Of a DNA stretch of 51,684 bases, positions 1 to 7,730 are shown piece by piece. The notes below the pieces were generated by a model that saw only the letters and a program-made list of their open reading frames with translations, was not told the origin of the DNA and ran no database searches. Numbering within the stretch: the stretch's first letter is position 1; each line of letters starts with the position of its first letter. Source of the stretch: a bacterium (lineage in GTDB: Bacteria > Patescibacteriota > Gracilibacteria > UBA4473). Made by a program: the position numbers and the translations under genes. The DNA is taken from NCBI GenBank assembly GCA_009995455.1, contig JAACPJ010000006.1, forward strand, positions 1 to 51,684, written 5' to 3'.

Positions 1-60
1 TTAAGAACAAAAGTTCCGAATTACGATTCATTTACGCAAAACACAAATTCAAAAATGAAC

Positions 61-98
61 AACTTCTAAATCGCACTTAGCGTCTTAGAAGTTTTTTT
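61..98 (+). terminator. Rho-independent terminator
   Basis: AACTTCTAA (61-69) pairs with TTAGAAGTT (85-93), with an inner CGC/GCG pair, followed by a T run. It would end a plus-strand transcript that enters from left of the window. The first 60 bases contain nothing else I recognise. Confidence 0.75.
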
Positions 99-117
99 AA
101 TTTGACAATTTTTTGAT

Positions 118-1599
118 TTATTTTGATTGGTTTTTGGGCAGTGCGTAGAGTAAAACAACAATGGCTAACAGAGGTAAAACAAATCCAATGGCCATTTTGC
201 TGAGTAAAATATTTCCTAGTAAATCGTAGTTGGCGGTGGTATTTTCAGAGGCTCTTTCAACCGGATAGATTTGGTAGAGATACTTAACCCCTAACTGTTT
301 GGCGGTTAAGGCCAGATTCATCAAGCTCGCGGCAACGGCAAACCAAGTGGCGCGATTTCCAGCAGGCGCGTAGTAGGCAATTATGGCCAGCATCGGAATC
401 ATGCTTATGTGAGTCAGGGGACCTTCTGCGGCAGTGTCCCATAAAGCAACGGTCTGAGCGCTGAGCCCCAGGGTTTCGTGCCAGCCATAATAAAGCGCGA
501 TTTCTGGTATGCTAATGAACGTTTCGGCGAGTACTAAACAAATTAAAATTAAACGTACGGGTTGATTAGCAATAAAACTAGTTCCAAACCAAAGTAACGC
601 TAGGGCTGTTAAGGCGCTGATTTGTTGGAGCGACCCGAGAAACATTTCGTTAAATCCCAGTTCATCAATGGCAAACCAGGTAAAGCCTGGCCCCGTGCTG
701 GGTACCATTCTAAAGATAAATATTGCGGTGAGAGTCATTACGATCAGCCTTACTTTTTCTGGCGCTTGATCTTTTAGAATTCTCCACAGCAAACCACTGA
801 GTAATAAGAGTGAAACTCCAAACACAATTTCTTGACTGTAGGTTAAATTCTGAAAAGCCATTACTAAGCTAAAGGCCGCAAAGGCGACGCCTCCGCCTAA
901 AATAACTGGGTCAAATTTACCGACCCCTTCAGGAGTTTTAAGTTTTACTAAAGCCGCTCCGGCAATTGAAATTAAAGGAATGATTAACGCGACTAAAAAT
1001 ATATTTTCGTAAGTCATCACGCTGGCTAAATAGCCTCCAATTCCGGCGACTAATGTGGAAGAAAGCATTAAGGCTAAACGTCCTAAGATTTGAATTTTGG
1101 TAAGCTCTGCTTGAATCTCGCTTTCAGTTTTTCCGTTTCTTTCAGCGACTTCGGTACTCATGGCATCGGCCGTAACGTCTTGAATGACAAAACCAAAAAT
1201 GGCCACTAAATTAGCCGCTAAATATTGGGCAAAGTTACTGCCAATCCACGTCATCCAAGCTGCCTCTTTGGCAATGCCGTAAAGCATAACATAGCCAAGG
1301 GCCATTAACAGCGCCCCTAAATAAACGTAGTTTTTACGACGAGAACCTAAAATTGGAAAGTGGTCGACACACTGACCAAAAATCATTTTTATCGTCCAAG
1401 GAAAGGTGAGCCACGCGGTGATTAAAATGATTTGTTCGGCCCCAATATTTAAATTTTCTTTTTCCCAGAAAGTTAAAGCAACGGTCGTAAGAGCTTGGGC
1501 ACCATAAGCAAAGTAAATTAAAAGTAGGGGAGCGTAACGCCATCGAAGGGCAAGGATAGGTTCGAAAAATAAATGTTTAGCGGTGTTTAAAACTTTCAT
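118..1599 (-). CDS. BT1/folate-biopterin-type MFS transporter
   Basis: Polytopic membrane protein of about 493 residues with roughly 12 hydrophobic segments. The N-terminal half has a charged GSRRKNY loop after the second or third helix and a DVTADAMSTEVAER stretch. The latter matches the D-x-x-x-D-x-x-x-x-E signature of the BT1 (folate/pteridine transporter) branch of the major facilitator superfamily. The substrate cannot be read from sequence; folate, pterin or another small molecule is possible. The start is uncertain: an in-frame TTG at 1635 adds 12 residues, but neither start has a clear ribosome binding site, so I chose the ATG at 1599. It is a single gene, divergent from the nuclease at 1699. 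Confidence 0.7.
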   Translation of the reverse strand: MKVLNTAKHLFFEPILALRWRYAPLLLIYFAYGAQALTTVALTFWEKENLNIGAEQIILITAWLTFPWTIKMIFGQCVDHFPILGSRRKNYVYLGALLMALGYVMLYGIAKEAAWMTWIGSNFAQYLAANLVAIFGFVIQDVTADAMSTEVAERNGKTESEIQAELTKIQILGRLALMLSSTLVAGIGGYLASVMTYENIFLVALIIPLISIAGAALVKLKTPEGVGKFDPVILGGGVAFAAFSLVMAFQNLTYSQEIVFGVSLLLLSGLLWRILKDQAPEKVRLIVMTLTAIFIFRMVPSTGPGFTWFAIDELGFNEMFLGSLQQISALTALALLWFGTSFIANQPVRLILICLVLAETFISIPEIALYYGWHETLGLSAQTVALWDTAAEGPLTHISMIPMLAIIAYYAPAGNRATWFAVAASLMNLALTAKQLGVKYLYQIYPVERASENTTANYDLLGNILLSKMAIGFVLPLLAIVVLLYALPKNQSK

Positions 1600-1698
1600 A
1601 ACCACAATGTTAGAAACTTTGCCACCTTTGATCAAGTAATGAGGGTTTAGATTAAGTTTTAAGCTTGTTTTAAAAATAAATTTTTACAGGATAAATTT

Positions 1699-2298
1699 AT
1701 GCAAAAATATTTATTAATTTGGGTGATAACTCCTTGGCTTCAAGGGTGCGTGGTAGACTCTGAGTCTGAAAGTTTAGATAGTTATTTTGAGAATAAAAAA
1801 TATGTTCAAGAACAATTTAATAGTTCTGAGTTAGATTTATCTTTTCCCACTAATACACAAGGTTTAAGCTGGTCAGAATTAGCTTTTGCTGATCGTTGTG
1901 AATGGTTTGAATTAGAGCGAATTGTTGATGGTGATACTATTATTGTTATTAATAATGATGAAAGAATTAGAGTTCGGATGATCGGTATTGATACCCCGGA
2001 AAGTAAAAAAGCGGGTACACCAATAGAAGCCTATTCCTTGGCCGCCACTGATGCCCTGGAAGAATTGCTAGAAGAGAAAAATACTCTCTGCTTGGTGGAA
2101 GACCGAGTCGGTGATAAATACGATACTTACGGCCGAAAGCTGAGTTATGTTTTTACCGAAACCGGCCGTGATATTAATGCCCTTATGATCGAAACGGGGT
2201 GGGCCGAAGCTTATACCCGCTTCCCAATGGAGCGCGCGGATGAGTTTGAGGCTTTAGAAGCGGTGGCTCGTCAGACTAATCTAGGCCGCTGGGAGTGA
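1699..2298 (+). CDS. Thermonuclease-family (SNase) lipoprotein
   Basis: Secreted, membrane-anchored nuclease of 199 residues. The first 17 residues form a lipoprotein signal ending in the lipobox LQGC, followed by a low-complexity linker. The staphylococcal-nuclease fold begins near residue 74: IVDGDTI supplies the calcium aspartate, RVRMIGIDTPES the catalytic Arg and Glu, and DTYGRKLSYV the second Arg. The family cleaves DNA and RNA with Ca2+. In a host-dependent or scavenging cell it could supply nucleotides, which is inference. AGGA lies 8 bases before the ATG. Its stop is 2 bases from the convergent dehydrogenase stop. Confidence 0.85.
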   Translation: MQKYLLIWVITPWLQGCVVDSESESLDSYFENKKYVQEQFNSSELDLSFPTNTQGLSWSELAFADRCEWFELERIVDGDTIIVINNDERIRVRMIGIDTPESKKAGTPIEAYSLAATDALEELLEEKNTLCLVEDRVGDKYDTYGRKLSYVFTETGRDINALMIETGWAEAYTRFPMERADEFEALEAVARQTNLGRWE

Positions 2299-2299
2299 T

Positions 2300-3691
2300 T
2301 TAAAAATTCCCCCAGACTTCTCCTTGGGGGTGTCTATCAATGGTTACTCCTTGTTGATCTAAAAATGGGGCTGCCGCTTGATGTGAAGCCAATACATTAT
2401 CTAACGAAACCGTGGCGGTGTTTTCCCCCGCAATCGCTCCACTGTAGACATTTCCATAGGCGCCAAGATCTGCGACACTGTCAGGCACAAGCGTGATTTC
2501 CTCTTTGAGATTTTCGCCATTAGGTCCTCTTTTAAGCAAAATAACCGTACGTCTGTGAAGACGAATATGAATTGAATCAATATAAGACTGATCTGCTTCA
2601 CTGTAAATAGGATCTCTAAATACAATTTCGATTCTGCCTCTTTTTTGATTTACTCCCTTCGCCACTCTGAAATGATGTGGTATTTTAGACGATCCATTAT
2701 TCCAACTGAATTTGCCTTTAATTCCGGTTGGGGTTTGTGATTGGTTATCGACTTTTTCGTGATCCCGGTAGCCTCTATATTGGGCAAGCGCTAAAATTTG
2801 TTGTTCTTGGATGCCGTTTAGGAAAGCTTTGATTTGCTCATCACTTTTTTCGGGTTCTCCAACGACCGCTTCGATGGAAGCTAAGGTTAAAAGCATATGG
2901 CTTTGTAACATATCAGGCACAATACCCCCCACACTTTCAAAAAATGAACCTCGACCATTAACGTTTTTTTCTTCATCCATAATAACTTTAACGCTCTCCC
3001 AATATTGTGGATCAAGCAACGTTTCAAACACGTTGGCCCACCCTTTTGAAATTTCACTATCTGTGTTTCGCCCTTGTTTAAGTTTTACGATATAGTCTAT
3101 TAAAGTTTTTCCTAAATAATGATCGATAGCTCTCGTCTTGTCGGCGTAGGGAGTTTCTTTAATTTGACCAATTAGACCTTTGGCTTCTTCTTGATTAGTT
3201 CCGACGGGTTTTTCTAAAAGTATTTTTTCCATGTTTGGAAGCTCTGGCATTCTGGTAATCATCTTTCCCCAAATCTCAGGTCCAAGGGCCGTATGCATCA
3301 ACCAACGAGTTTCACCAACATTGTGTACTAAAGTTTCCATATGATGAGGATTGAATAGATTTCTAAGGGCCTCTTCATCGGTTAAGTCACGGCATTCAGC
3401 AGCAAAAACTTTTTGCATAAGTTGACGTGTTTCTTTGTCATTGTAGCCGTGTTGTGTTTTTAGCTCGGCGTCTAAATAATTTCTTTGTTCATCGGTTTCG
3501 CCTTTCCCTTCTCGATTAATAAACAAAAAGCGCGTGTTACTACACCTTCCAAGCCTTACTAGTTTATCGAGCTCAGGAAGTATGAGCGTTTTAACTAGAT
3601 CAGAAGTACCTCCAGGAATAATAAAAGTTGAAGGGGCTGATTCAGGAGATCTGGGAATAGCAGGAATTGAGGGAAGTTGATTGAGTGCCAT
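2300..3691 (-). CDS. zwf: Glucose-6-phosphate 1-dehydrogenase, divergent
   Basis: 463 residues, near the usual length for the family (about 480-500). Visible motifs are the dinucleotide-binding GGTSDL (27-32), EKPVG (160-164), DHYLGK (190-195) with the substrate-binding His/Lys, and GGIVPDMLQSHML with the expected catalytic His at 265. The family oxidises glucose-6-phosphate to 6-phosphogluconolactone using NADP. Divergent points are the Ser in the glycine loop and Thr where the family has Glu after DHYLGK. No 6-phosphogluconolactonase or gnd gene lies beside it. It is monocistronic and its stop nearly touches the upstream convergent nuclease. Confidence 0.75.
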   Translation of the reverse strand: MALNQLPSIPAIPRSPESAPSTFIIPGGTSDLVKTLILPELDKLVRLGRCSNTRFLFINREGKGETDEQRNYLDAELKTQHGYNDKETRQLMQKVFAAECRDLTDEEALRNLFNPHHMETLVHNVGETRWLMHTALGPEIWGKMITRMPELPNMEKILLEKPVGTNQEEAKGLIGQIKETPYADKTRAIDHYLGKTLIDYIVKLKQGRNTDSEISKGWANVFETLLDPQYWESVKVIMDEEKNVNGRGSFFESVGGIVPDMLQSHMLLTLASIEAVVGEPEKSDEQIKAFLNGIQEQQILALAQYRGYRDHEKVDNQSQTPTGIKGKFSWNNGSSKIPHHFRVAKGVNQKRGRIEIVFRDPIYSEADQSYIDSIHIRLHRRTVILLKRGPNGENLKEEITLVPDSVADLGAYGNVYSGAIAGENTATVSLDNVLASHQAAAPFLDQQGVTIDRHPQGEVWGNF

Positions 3692-3810
3692 TGAAAATTT
3701 CTAATTAAAATTTTTTTTCGTCAATACTTTTGTTTTTTGATTCAATTAGTCAACTTTATTTGTTGATATTTTGCTTTGTGAGTTTTTTGTAAAAAAAATT
3801 TTACTTATAA

Positions 3811-3841
3811 GTTTAATTTAATAGAAATAGTTTAATTTAAT
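3811..3841 (+). repeat. Short direct repeat before a small gene
   Basis: GTTTAATTTAAT occurs at 3811-3822 and again at 3830-3841, a 19-base period, just before the start at 3852. It lies in the 160-base AT-rich divergent gap 3692-3851. That gap also has a TCAAC/GTTGA inverted repeat near 3750. It could be an operator pair or plain AT-rich sequence. Confidence 0.3.
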
Positions 3842-3851
3842 TTTAATAAAG

Positions 3852-4115
3852 ATGAATCAGCTATCTCTTACGACAGTACCCGAGGAATCTCTGAGTCTTA
3901 TGGAACATGATCCCGCCCAAATTGATACCTCCGAATTTTCAGAAGGGACAACCATGAACTTACTGAGAACTTTTAATTCGCTTATTGCCGAAAAAGTGAG
4001 TGTCGTGATTGGCTCTAAGGTTATTGAAAGTGCGATTAATAAATCAGGCTTAAGCGCAGAATCTAAGATAGTTAAACATATTCGAAATTTTTATCCTGAA
4101 GATTCTCAGGCTTAA
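3852..4115 (+). CDS. Small hypothetical protein
   Basis: 87 residues, acidic N-terminal half and a helical C-terminal half (from about residue 36) with alternating charged and hydrophobic positions. There is no signal peptide, membrane segment or motif I recognise. It has its own gap upstream and a strong terminator downstream, which supports a real single-gene unit. Function unknown. Confidence 0.55.
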   Translation: MNQLSLTTVPEESLSLMEHDPAQIDTSEFSEGTTMNLLRTFNSLIAEKVSVVIGSKVIESAINKSGLSAESKIVKHIRNFYPEDSQA

Positions 4116-4136
4116 TTAATTTTTTTTCTAGAATGC

Positions 4137-4170
4137 AAAAAACCCAAGCCAGTTGGTTTGGGTTTTTTTG
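4137..4170. terminator. Bidirectional rho-independent terminator
   Basis: AACCCAAGCCA (4141-4151) pairs with TGGTTTGGGTT (4154-4164) across a 2-base turn with one G-U. An A run on the left and a T run on the right make it work for the convergent genes ending at 4115 and 4197. Confidence 0.85.
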
Positions 4171-4196
4171 TGGGAAGGTCTATCTCTGAAATATAT

Positions 4197-5747
4197 TTAT
4201 TCCTGAATCATATGGGCAATCGGTGATTCTCGGTGTGGATTTTCATTGAGAAGTTCGCGCCGAGTTTCGTTTTTTAAACGGTTGTGAGTGCGGTTTAGTT
4301 TCGATAATGCGTGCTCCAAAACTTCTTTAACCAGTCCTGGGTGCTTGGCTTCTATCTCTAGTAAATTAGAATACGGCGTGTGAAAAATTAGAGCGCTGAC
4401 ATAGTTGGCAATGATTCCAATGACTAGAGGATCAATATCATTCCCTGTAAATTGCTTAAGGGCTAAAACGGTGCCACTAAAGGAGTCACCAGCGCCACTA
4501 TTATCAGGGGCAGCGTTAAGACCGTGTTTTTGAATAATCACTTTTACTTCACTTGATCTTTCGGACGGTAAAATTGGGAGCGCTGATTGAACTTTTTCTT
4601 TGGCTGATTTTCTGTGACTCACTAAAATTTGGTTTTCTCCGTCGGTGACATAAAGCGTGCCTTTTTGGAAACCAAGTTTATGAATTAGATCTGCACAACG
4701 TTGCGCGGTTCTAAATCTTTTTTCTGGATCTTCCGATATTTCTTTGGGCACGCGGTCGGCTTGTATGTTCCAGGTAAAAGAATCGCGATGATCAGGTAGA
4801 GCCGCTTCCACTTTCTCTGAGTGGTCTTTCAGACTTTTCTTTTTGCGGTTAACCTTGTCGGCTTCCTCTGGCGCTAAGTCTTCTAAGGTTTCTAGTAAAA
4901 TTGGATCATTGTAAATATTGGGGTCTGAATGACTTCGCACCCATTCGAGCATTTCATCTAAGTTAAGCGTAATGGTTTCACAATGCGCTAAGAAGAAAAC
5001 GTAATTAGCTAAACCTTCTTTGATCTGATTTGAACCTACGGCCCATATTCTTTTTTTATCTTCAAAAAGAGAAACAATATCAGCAAAAGTTTTGCTACCG
5101 GCTTTTTCGTTATTTATGACCACAAACCCATTATCGGCTGAAAAAGTAGGTAATTTTTCGTTGCCCAGTCTGCCAGTTGGTGTTGAAAGTAAAATTTCAT
5201 CTTTTGGGTTAGCGGCGTCTTTTAAGAAAATTGAACTTCTGGTTTCGCCTTCGGTTGGATGAATTTTTAGATTCTCTACTCCAGCCGCTTCTAATTTTGC
5301 AAGTGTTGATTCACGAATTGCCTCCGCGGCTGGGAAAACAAATTGTGTGAGGGGGAGTTCTTCCGGTGGAATGTTAAAATGTTCCCCGAGATGTTTAGTA
5401 ATGACACCCGCGTCGGTTAGACTATTAAACATCCCGCCTCCTAGATGGCTGTTGGTGTCTGGTGATTTGGGAATGACTATTCGCTCGACCAAGCCGCGAA
5501 CTTGAACACTAAAGCCTTGGCCTTCATCAAGAATACTTTCAACCGTAATTTTTTTACCCTTAATACCCGCATTCCTTTGGGTTTCGGCATCGGTTGAAGT
5601 TTGTAAAAGCGCTCTTAATTGCGCAAAGATATCAGGCGAAACGGAGTTGCGAATATCATCCACTACACCACATTCCGGCGAGGCGCCTAAAATGCTTCGT
5701 TCTAATGGTTGGCCTTCAGCTTTTCGGATAAGGGGGAGAGAATTCAT
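4197..5747 (-). CDS. PfkB/ribokinase-fold kinase, enlarged
   Basis: 516 residues. The C-terminal NSGAGDSFSG (416-425) is the PfkB signature 2, with the catalytic-base Asp at 421 and the GAGD anion hole. HLGGGMFNS near 101-109 resembles the substrate-binding glycine motif of signature 1. This predicts ATP-dependent phosphorylation of a sugar or nucleoside. It is much longer than typical PfkB kinases (about 310). Extra length includes about 90 N-terminal residues and a charged insert around 280-345. It starts 4 bases after the stop of the kinase-like gene upstream, so both are in one operon starting at 6652. The substrate is not evident. Confidence 0.7.
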   Translation of the reverse strand: MNSLPLIRKAEGQPLERSILGASPECGVVDDIRNSVSPDIFAQLRALLQTSTDAETQRNAGIKGKKITVESILDEGQGFSVQVRGLVERIVIPKSPDTNSHLGGGMFNSLTDAGVITKHLGEHFNIPPEELPLTQFVFPAAEAIRESTLAKLEAAGVENLKIHPTEGETRSSIFLKDAANPKDEILLSTPTGRLGNEKLPTFSADNGFVVINNEKAGSKTFADIVSLFEDKKRIWAVGSNQIKEGLANYVFFLAHCETITLNLDEMLEWVRSHSDPNIYNDPILLETLEDLAPEEADKVNRKKKSLKDHSEKVEAALPDHRDSFTWNIQADRVPKEISEDPEKRFRTAQRCADLIHKLGFQKGTLYVTDGENQILVSHRKSAKEKVQSALPILPSERSSEVKVIIQKHGLNAAPDNSGAGDSFSGTVLALKQFTGNDIDPLVIGIIANYVSALIFHTPYSNLLEIEAKHPGLVKEVLEHALSKLNRTHNRLKNETRRELLNENPHRESPIAHMIQE

Positions 5748-5751
5748 TTTT

Positions 5752-6369
5752 TTATTGATAAGCCTTTAGTATTCGAGCGTAAATGTCGGTAAAGATTAAT
5801 TTCAAAACACCTGTTTTGTTGTCATATTTAAGCTTTAGATTTGTTGGGTCTAGCTTTTGACCGGGAAAATTGAGGCGTGTGGCTAGTTCTAGCAGGGTTG
5901 AATTCGCTAAATCGACAATTTTTCTTTCAATATCTGATGGAGGCGTTTCTGACCAAAAGTCTTGTAACCCAAGTCCGCTGATTCCTTTTGCGAGTGAGTT
6001 CCCAGCAATTGGGTGTCGCACAACGCTTATTAAAAGTCCATCTTGCTCAACTAACATTCCAAAGTCAGCACACTCATACTCCATTTGGATAAATTTTCCG
6101 TCGACTTCTAGTTTTTGCCCCAAAGGGTTTGGAGTTTTTTCTAATTGGGAGCGCACTTTTTTGCCTATGTCTAAATACCAACCCAAGACTTCTCTTGGGT
6201 TGATTTTATCCGCGTTATTTTTTAAATCATGATAGGCCTTAAGCAATACCTCTCGCTGTTTAATGGTCCCGCGAAAAACGTGACTGTCAAAACCGTCATC
6301 TAAATACTCAACCTCTGAAATTCCTCTTTGGGTTATGGCTTCAGAAATATTTTCTTTAACGGAATTCAT
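5752..6369 (-). CDS. Small protein-kinase-like protein
   Basis: 205 residues, unrecognised at family level but with features of a kinase fold. GFDSHVFRG (26-34) looks like a glycine-rich loop and VLLKAY places a candidate ATP-binding Lys at 44. Near the C-terminus LDPTNLKL (Asn 177) followed by IFTDIY (Asp 195) resembles the catalytic-loop Asn and the metal-binding Asp. It is shorter than classical kinases, so the C-lobe is reduced. It is the middle gene of a three-gene operon with 4-base gaps on both sides, next to a PfkB-type kinase. Activity and target are inferred only; it could be a pseudokinase. Confidence 0.5.
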   Translation of the reverse strand: MNSVKENISEAITQRGISEVEYLDDGFDSHVFRGTIKQREVLLKAYHDLKNNADKINPREVLGWYLDIGKKVRSQLEKTPNPLGQKLEVDGKFIQMEYECADFGMLVEQDGLLISVVRHPIAGNSLAKGISGLGLQDFWSETPPSDIERKIVDLANSTLLELATRLNFPGQKLDPTNLKLKYDNKTGVLKLIFTDIYARILKAYQ

Positions 6370-6373
6370 TTAA

Positions 6374-6652
6374 TTAAACTTCGTAATCGCCATCTCTTGG
6401 GTAAGATCCACTTTCGTCTGGTTGAGCGCCTGGAGATAGCGCTACAACTTCTGCTTGTATGGCTTGTCTTTCTATAGCTGTTAGTTCAATTGTTTCTCTA
6501 ACGCTTTGTGATGTTTGTGTTGTAGCCGTTCTCATTTCAGGGGCTTCTTCATCTACTCTATGCACTGGAAAGCCTTCTGAATCAGTTGGATATTCATCTA
6601 ACGGATGAAATCTTGTATTTTCACCTGGGTACGTAATTCTATCAATTGGCAT
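6374..6652 (-). CDS. Small acidic hypothetical protein
   Basis: 92 residues, acidic and rich in Pro/Thr/Glu, with no signal or membrane segment; likely largely disordered. It is the first gene of the operon 6652-4197, 4 bases before the kinase-like gene, and has a good promoter 25 bases upstream. Its position suggests a partner or substrate of the kinases. Function unknown. Confidence 0.55.
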   Translation of the reverse strand: MPIDRITYPGENTRFHPLDEYPTDSEGFPVHRVDEEAPEMRTATTQTSQSVRETIELTAIERQAIQAEVVALSPGAQPDESGSYPRDGDYEV

Positions 6653-6676
6653 GGGGATTTGTTGAATAATTTACTA

Positions 6677-6704
6677 AAATGTAAAATATTGAAAACTTAT
6701 GTCA
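6677..6704 (-). promoter_or_regulatory. Promoter of the kinase operon
   Basis: Reading the minus strand, TTGACA (6704-6699) is 16 bases from TACATT (6682-6677). Transcription would begin about 18 bases before the ATG at 6652. Confidence 0.55.
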
Positions 6705-6735
6705 AATATAACTTTAAAATATTAATTATTTTTAC

Positions 6736-7656
6736 TTAATGCGCTAATTTCAATTCTTTGTCGCTCAACTCCCAAGGAAAACTATGTTCCCAAGCTTGAT
6801 AGAGGGGCGTTTCTTCAATTGGAGTATTCCAAAATTCATCATCCATTTGCTTAATCATACCCGTTTTTAAGCGAGAGGGGCGTACCGATATATACATTAG
6901 AAATAAACCAATTACCGCTAGCAAAATGGGAAAACTGCCCGTCACAATTTTTTTAATATCAAACTGAAGCGGATCAAAATTTTCTAAATTTTCTTTGGGG
7001 TTTAAGTCTTGCCAAAGCTGGGCCAAAACACCGCTGGCTTCATGGGGAACAAAGGTGGTTAAATCCATTATGCCATTGGCATTAACGGTTAAGTCTGGTG
7101 TTTCACCGGTAATGTTAACGCGTGTTTTCATCGGTTCTTCAAATTGTCCGACAAAGTAGGTTGATTGATCATCTAGAAAGGGGACTTGATCTGGGCGCAC
7201 TTGGCTGACATTGCCGCCAAATTCTGCCTTGATATTACTTAAATAAACGGGTCCTAGTTTCGTAAGGCTAAACATTTCGAATTGTTCGTTGATGCCTGTG
7301 AAATCAAGTGGTCTAAATTGTAGCCAGCGATTTTGCGCCGGCCCTCCCAGTAACACTAAGCGGTAATTATCATCGCCCACAAGAGCGGTTGCTTCATCGG
7401 CGCTCATCACTTTTAAGCCGGTGTTTTTTAAATTGCTAATCAATTCTGTGAAACGTTTTCGCTCGGCTTTGTTTCTAAAGTTTTCTACCAAAACGGTTTC
7501 CAGTTTTAGTTCTGGTAAATCACTGCCCGGATAAACACGCAGAGCAAAATAACCTGGAGCTTCGGCGGTGCGAATAACCTCATAGGCAATGTTTTGAGCA
7601 GAGCCTTGATTAATCGTCATTAAACCGAAAACAAAAAGTGATAAAAGTCTTTTCAT
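6736..7656 (-). CDS. Secreted, membrane-anchored hypothetical protein
   Basis: 306 residues. An N-terminal signal peptide ends near SAQ (21) and a single membrane helix lies at about 237-257. The roughly 215-residue middle is therefore probably outside the cell and the 50-residue C-tail inside. The extracellular part is a mixed alpha/beta sequence I do not recognise. It lies 75 bases downstream of the M23/SLH gene on the same strand, so the two may be cotranscribed and both act at the envelope. Function unknown. Confidence 0.65.
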   Translation of the reverse strand: MKRLLSLFVFGLMTINQGSAQNIAYEVIRTAEAPGYFALRVYPGSDLPELKLETVLVENFRNKAERKRFTELISNLKNTGLKVMSADEATALVGDDNYRLVLLGGPAQNRWLQFRPLDFTGINEQFEMFSLTKLGPVYLSNIKAEFGGNVSQVRPDQVPFLDDQSTYFVGQFEEPMKTRVNITGETPDLTVNANGIMDLTTFVPHEASGVLAQLWQDLNPKENLENFDPLQFDIKKIVTGSFPILLAVIGLFLMYISVRPSRLKTGMIKQMDDEFWNTPIEETPLYQAWEHSFPWELSDKELKLAH

Positions 7657-7730
7657 TAATTGACTATTACCATTATTTGCTATTTTTGCAAATTATATTT
7701 TTATTATCAAAATTTGATGAATTTTTAAAA

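Noticed and set aside
2811-3095. Plus-strand open frame inside the dehydrogenase gene
   Set aside because: Antisense shadow of a gene with clear G6PD motifs; no signals of its own.
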